DNA from: Rhodothermus sp. | Lineage (GTDB): Bacteria; Bacteroidota; Rhodothermia; Rhodothermales; Rhodothermaceae | DNA length: 42,711 bases | Assembly (NCBI GenBank): GCA_015487635.1 | Contig: WFPM01000144.1 | Span: 1-42,711 of the forward strand | Reading direction: 5' to 3' | Shown here: one piece after another, positions 38,366-42,711 of the stretch | Numbering within the stretch: position 1 is the stretch's first letter | Layout: every line of letters begins with the position of its first letter | The notes under the pieces: generated by a model | What the model saw: only the letters and a program-made list of their open reading frames with translations | The model's database searches: none | Told to the model about the DNA's origin: nothing | Program-made: the position numbers and the translations under genes

Positions 38366-38521
38366 GCGCCCCCCTGAAAATGGAACTTCGAATGCACGCC
38401 CGTAGCAATACTACGGCGCACGCATCAAAAAGATTAGGGCGCTGCTCGAATTGAGACACACCGGTTTTGACCGATCCGGTATGCGCCAATGGCGCAAGCT
38501 ATCCGTCCGGATACAGCCCGA

Positions 38522-41212
38522 CTACTGCTGCACGATCAGCAAGCGCGTGGCTTCGTAGGGCCCGGCCTGCAACCGGTACACGTAGCGTCCACTGGCCAGC
38601 GAGCGCACTTCCAAAACTACCTGATGCAAGCCGGCCGGTTGCACCGCATCGGTTACTACCGCCACCCGTCGTCCGAGCAGGTCGAAAACTTCCAGTCGAA
38701 CCGGAAGCCTCCGGGGCAGGGTGTACGGAATCGTCACGTTGTAAGCCGCCGGACTGGGATAGGCCTCGCCCAACGAGAAAGTCCATGAGGTCGGCTTTTC
38801 GGAGGACGTGGGGGTTTCGCCTTCGTCGAGGAAGAACCGTTCCCAGTTCCCGCCCGGTGAGATCGCCTCCCAGAAGCGGGCCACGCTGTCGAGCAGCGTT
38901 GGACGCACACCCGCGCACTGCGCGTTGTAGAGATACTGCATGAAGGCCCGGTTCTTCCAGTCATTGATCTGAACGCCGGCCGCCGGATGGCCGTCCTCCG
39001 TACATTTCTCCTGCGGCACGTCGAAGACGGTCTCCGGCGGTTCAATCCCCCTCGAGCCGCCCACGCGCGTGTTGCCATAAAGCGATTGCCAGTGCCGCAG
39101 GTCATAGCGGGACGCCTCAATGAACCAGCTCCGGAGCAGGTTCTCCGTGATCATCCGGAGCGTGTCCCGGCTGAGCTCCCGGAACCCGTTCGGTATATAA
39201 TGCGCCCCGAACCACGTAAGCGGCGAGCCGGTCTTCATCATGCGCACGCCGAGCCGCCGCGTCGTCCCCCACCCCGGCGTAAAGCCCTCCTCGGCATACC
39301 ACGACGTGTGGGCCTGCATCGCGGCAATCACGTAGTAGAGATGGCCGATCGTGTGATCGCGTCCGTACTTCTCCAGCGCCCTCCGGCTCTGCTCGAAGAT
39401 GTAGGACCAGTCGATCGCGCCGCCACTCGGATTGTCGGTTCGGAGTTTCGGGGTGAGTACGGTGGCCAGGTGCCACCACGAAAGGTCTTCGTATTTCAGC
39501 CGCGCCATGGTTGGAAACGGCGCAGCCGCATATTTCTCATTCTTTGAGAGCCGATGCATCGTCTGATCCATCAACCACGGCCCGGTGAGCAGCAGCGCCC
39601 GATCGGCTTTCTCCATGGGAATGCCGCGCACGTTATCCCCGTACACATCGGCGTAGCGGTCCTCCAGCTTGTATTCCATCTGGAGCTCCCACATCTTCAT
39701 CAGGAACCAGCGCGCCACGGCGATGTGCGCCATACGACCGAGCGGATGCGTCGGGTAACGTCCGCCCCACTCCGGCGGCGGGCTCAGGTCCTCGTGGTCG
39801 TTGTGCTTCGGGTTGAGGCGGAAGTTGTAATCGGCAAAGAGTTTGGCCAGTCCCTCGTCCCATTTCGGCGAGTTGCGGCTCCGGCGCTGCCGCTCGATGT
39901 AGTATTCAGGACCGTTCGTCTCGAGCAGCTGTTTGATCTTCTCGTAGTTCTGGTAATACTTCGAGCTGAACCAGACGTCCGCCGGGAAGAAGTCGCCCGG
40001 GTAGATCTGCGGCCACCAGGCGAAGATGTCCGGCAGTTCGAAGGCCACGGGAATGTCCGCGAGCACAAGGGTCGAGTCCATGCGCCAGTAGCGCTCCACA
40101 TTGGACCAGGACAGGTCCGCTTCCGGATGGAGGGCCCCGGGCTCGGGCACGCCCCGAAGTGCGTCCAGCTCGGCGCGGAAGCGCGCGCTCGGCGCCAGGA
40201 AGGCCAGCATCTGGCGGTCCGAGCTGAGCACCCACCTGCGTCCGGCACCGGCCGCCCAGCACTCCACGGGGCGTTTAGAAAGTCCGGGACCGGGCTGGTA
40301 GGGCGGGTCCCAGGGCCGGCCGCCACAGCTCGCGACGGTCTCGCCCTCGGGGAGCCTCAGATCGATCGAGCGGATGTAGGCCGCGATCTTTTTGCCCTCG
40401 TCCTCCGAAAGTCCATGAAACTTTGCCCGCTCGATGATGGCGTGATTGGAAAAGTTGAAGTACTTCAGGTCGAAGCCGCTCGTGGCGTGGCAGTCGGCGC
40501 AGGCAGCCACGATCGGAACGGGTTCACGGGAGCTCTTCAGCAGGATACGTCGGCTTTTCCAGAGCCGCTCCCCCTCTACGATGGCTTCCGGGGTGTCGTA
40601 GCCCTCGGGCGGTCCCCAGGTCGCGGGGTCATCCCACACGAAGCGCGTTCCTTCGAGCACGCTCTGTCCGTTTCGTCCACCCCGCCGCAGGTCCAGTTCC
40701 AGTACGCGGTAGCCCGAAGCGATCCCCTCCGTTCCGTTGAAGCGGAACTCGATCACGTTGCGTCCGGGCTTCAGCGGCCCGGTCTTCCGGATGGAGATCA
40801 TACCGCGAAGCGTCTGGTAGGGCCCACCGATCGGGCCGGTGAGCGGCGGGGCGTACATCTTTGATTCGGGGTAGAAGGCTTTGAAGTGCGCATTATCTAT
40901 CGGAATCCACGCTCCGCCGTTGATGCGGAAGCTCGCCTTTCTGTCGTAGTCCGGGCTGTCGTCCAGTTCGGGCACGTATTTGTAGCCCAGGTTGTGGGCC
41001 TTCAGATACATCGAGTCGACCCCGGTGGTGTCGGAGACGTACACCTCGACGGCCACTGTATAACCGTCCGGGCCGATCACTTCGATGGGAAGCGTCACGA
41101 CCACCTCCTCTCCGGCCTGGAGCTTCTGGGAAGGGGACATCAGCATCCAGCTCCCGACCAGTACCAGTGCGCCCCAGACGAGCACAGACAGCGAACGACG
41201 GCAGTACTGCAT
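38522..41212 (-). CDS. T9SS-secreted protein with single CxxCH heme motif
   Basis: 896 aa; signal-like N-terminus; CADCHATSGFDLKYFNFSNHAI; C-terminal AYPSPAAYNVTIPYTLPRRLPVRLEVFDLLGRRVAVV..GRYVYRLQAGPYEATRLLIVQQ. Confidence 0.75.
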   Translation of the reverse strand: MQYCRRSLSVLVWGALVLVGSWMLMSPSQKLQAGEEVVVTLPIEVIGPDGYTVAVEVYVSDTTGVDSMYLKAHNLGYKYVPELDDSPDYDRKASFRINGGAWIPIDNAHFKAFYPESKMYAPPLTGPIGGPYQTLRGMISIRKTGPLKPGRNVIEFRFNGTEGIASGYRVLELDLRRGGRNGQSVLEGTRFVWDDPATWGPPEGYDTPEAIVEGERLWKSRRILLKSSREPVPIVAACADCHATSGFDLKYFNFSNHAIIERAKFHGLSEDEGKKIAAYIRSIDLRLPEGETVASCGGRPWDPPYQPGPGLSKRPVECWAAGAGRRWVLSSDRQMLAFLAPSARFRAELDALRGVPEPGALHPEADLSWSNVERYWRMDSTLVLADIPVAFELPDIFAWWPQIYPGDFFPADVWFSSKYYQNYEKIKQLLETNGPEYYIERQRRSRNSPKWDEGLAKLFADYNFRLNPKHNDHEDLSPPPEWGGRYPTHPLGRMAHIAVARWFLMKMWELQMEYKLEDRYADVYGDNVRGIPMEKADRALLLTGPWLMDQTMHRLSKNEKYAAAPFPTMARLKYEDLSWWHLATVLTPKLRTDNPSGGAIDWSYIFEQSRRALEKYGRDHTIGHLYYVIAAMQAHTSWYAEEGFTPGWGTTRRLGVRMMKTGSPLTWFGAHYIPNGFRELSRDTLRMITENLLRSWFIEASRYDLRHWQSLYGNTRVGGSRGIEPPETVFDVPQEKCTEDGHPAAGVQINDWKNRAFMQYLYNAQCAGVRPTLLDSVARFWEAISPGGNWERFFLDEGETPTSSEKPTSWTFSLGEAYPSPAAYNVTIPYTLPRRLPVRLEVFDLLGRRVAVVTDAVQPAGLHQVVLEVRSLASGRYVYRLQAGPYEATRLLIVQQ

Positions 41213-41328
41213 GATCCTGCCTCGCTGAGTAAGTGGAACAAGCGCCCAGGAACACGCAGAAGCCGAGTAGCTCGTGGATGATCGGGGAAGGGATACGCCG
41301 GCCTGAACGTGATCGAGGCATGAGGACC

Positions 41329-42711
41329 TTATCGGATCACCACCATCTGTCCGGCAGCGCGATGGCGTCCGGCTTTCAGACGGTAGAAATAGGTGCCACC
41401 GGCCAGATCACGCGCGTCAATGACCAAGCGATGGACGCCGGCTTCCTGATATTCGTCCACCAGGGTCACCACCCGACGGCCCAGCAGGTCGTATACCTCC
41501 AACCGCACCCTGGTGGCCTCGGGAAGTTGATAGACAATTGTAGCGCGTTCGACAACCGGATTCGGATAAGGCGCCTGCACGTCAAACTCCAGGGGCAGGC
41601 CTTCCACCTCGACTGCCCACACCTGGTCCGGCATAAATTGCAGGGCGGCCGGGCGCTCCTGTTCGGTGAGTACATCCATCACCCGCTGCACTTCGAGCCG
41701 TCGTGCTTCATCTTCGTCCACCCACCACAACGTCAGCTCCTCCCCGACCTCGGCACCCTCGCGCACTTCCGTCAGTGGCTCATCCCCCCGGACCACCACG
41801 GCCACCCTGCCCGTCCGCACCACGCCTTCCCCGACCACTTCGCCTCCCGCCGTCCGCACCTGCACACGTCCGCCCTCCGGCAAGCCCTCCAGAATCAGCA
41901 CGCTGCTCAGCACCGCCGCACCATCCTCCACAGATGCTACCGTCAGACTCCGCTTGCCGCTTCCCGAAGCCGGATACGTCAGCGTCGCCGCACGGCTCAT
42001 GTACACCTTGTAGCCCCGGCCCGGCTCCAGCGTCTGCAGTGTGTAGATCTCATAGTCCGGGAAATAGAGGCGCCCCTCCAGGTCCTTCACCAGCACCAGC
42101 GACGAGCCCAGCGAGCCCAGCGCCTTCGAGACCGGCATCGGCGTCGACGGCCAGTAGGGAATAAGATTCCATCCCGCTTCCAGGCCGATGCTTACCCCCT
42201 CTGGAATGGCGTGGCCTTCGACCGTCCAGTCTGTCGGCTCGGTCACGAAGATCATGTAAGCGCGGCGCCAGTCCCAGCGGCCGATCTGATCGACACCCAG
42301 CTCGGGACTGTAGACGCGTCCCTCTTCGTCCTTGACCAACACCAGGCGATCGCGAATGGGCGCCAGCAGGTCGTCGAGGCGATCGCTCATAGGCTGCACG
42401 TGCAGCGCAACCAGGTTCCAGCCGGCCTGGAGTGCCAGCGTCTGCCGCGTGGTGTCCGCATTCATGAAGAACCGCTCCCAGTTCCCTCCCGGACTTATAC
42501 GCTCCATGAAGCGCGCCACGCGGTCGAGCACAGCCGGATCCACCCCGTAGCACTGCGCCTGATAGAGAAACTGCAACATGGCCTCGTCCTTGTACCAGTT
42601 CGGATTCAGTGGTACAGGGTGGTTGCAGCTTTTGCGGCGCACATCGTAGGTGGAGTCGGCCGGCAGCAGGATCTTGTGCTTGGCGTTGCGTTTCCAGTTT
42701 CGAATCCACTC
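41329..42711 (-). CDS. T9SS-secreted paralog of the preceding gene, truncated at window edge; contains two GWNL-type repeats
   Basis: Frame open to the window end (EWIRNWKRNAKHKILLPADSTYDVRRKSCNHP...); FLYQAQCYGVDPAVLDRVARFMERISPGGNWERFF aligns with YLYNAQCAGVRPTLLDSVARFWEAISPGGNWERFF; C-terminal sorting domain. Confidence 0.78.
   Translation of the reverse strand, partial: EWIRNWKRNAKHKILLPADSTYDVRRKSCNHPVPLNPNWYKDEAMLQFLYQAQCYGVDPAVLDRVARFMERISPGGNWERFFMNADTTRQTLALQAGWNLVALHVQPMSDRLDDLLAPIRDRLVLVKDEEGRVYSPELGVDQIGRWDWRRAYMIFVTEPTDWTVEGHAIPEGVSIGLEAGWNLIPYWPSTPMPVSKALGSLGSSLVLVKDLEGRLYFPDYEIYTLQTLEPGRGYKVYMSRAATLTYPASGSGKRSLTVASVEDGAAVLSSVLILEGLPEGGRVQVRTAGGEVVGEGVVRTGRVAVVVRGDEPLTEVREGAEVGEELTLWWVDEDEARRLEVQRVMDVLTEQERPAALQFMPDQVWAVEVEGLPLEFDVQAPYPNPVVERATIVYQLPEATRVRLEVYDLLGRRVVTLVDEYQEAGVHRLVIDARDLAGGTYFYRLKAGRHRAAGQMVVIR

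Overview
High-GC window whose gene content resembles Rhodothermus/Rhodothermaceae (T9SS sorting tails, acetyl/succinylornithine-type arginine pathway); the taxon is my inference. Left part: partial argC, argD-like, argF'-like and argB; then on the minus strand an SLC13 transporter, glycerate 2-kinase and Dps; ppdK on plus; topA on minus; a DUF433/DUF5615 toxin-antitoxin-like pair between 26-bp direct repeats; and a beta-oxidation operon (fadE-, thiolase-, HAD/ECH- and acyl-CoA ligase-like genes plus TetR). Middle part: a DUF4097-type 18-residue repeat protein and a small T9SS protein. The most interesting part is a minus-strand gene set at about 25.8-38.4 kb that looks like a lasso-type RiPP cluster: PqqD/RRE protein, ABC exporter, three short precursor-like ORFs with a W..P.L...G.....T leader signature, an asparagine-synthetase-like cyclase without Cys2, an HPr-kinase-like protein, then EEP, SAF/homoserine-dehydrogenase-like, GMC oxidoreductase, nucleotidyltransferase and GT2 genes. 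The precursor cores do not fit the canonical lasso rule (no Asp/Glu at core position 7-9 if cleavage follows the leader Thr) and no B2 leader protease is visible, so this may be a divergent or new RiPP class. The right end carries two tandem paralogous T9SS-secreted proteins, one with a CxxCH heme motif.
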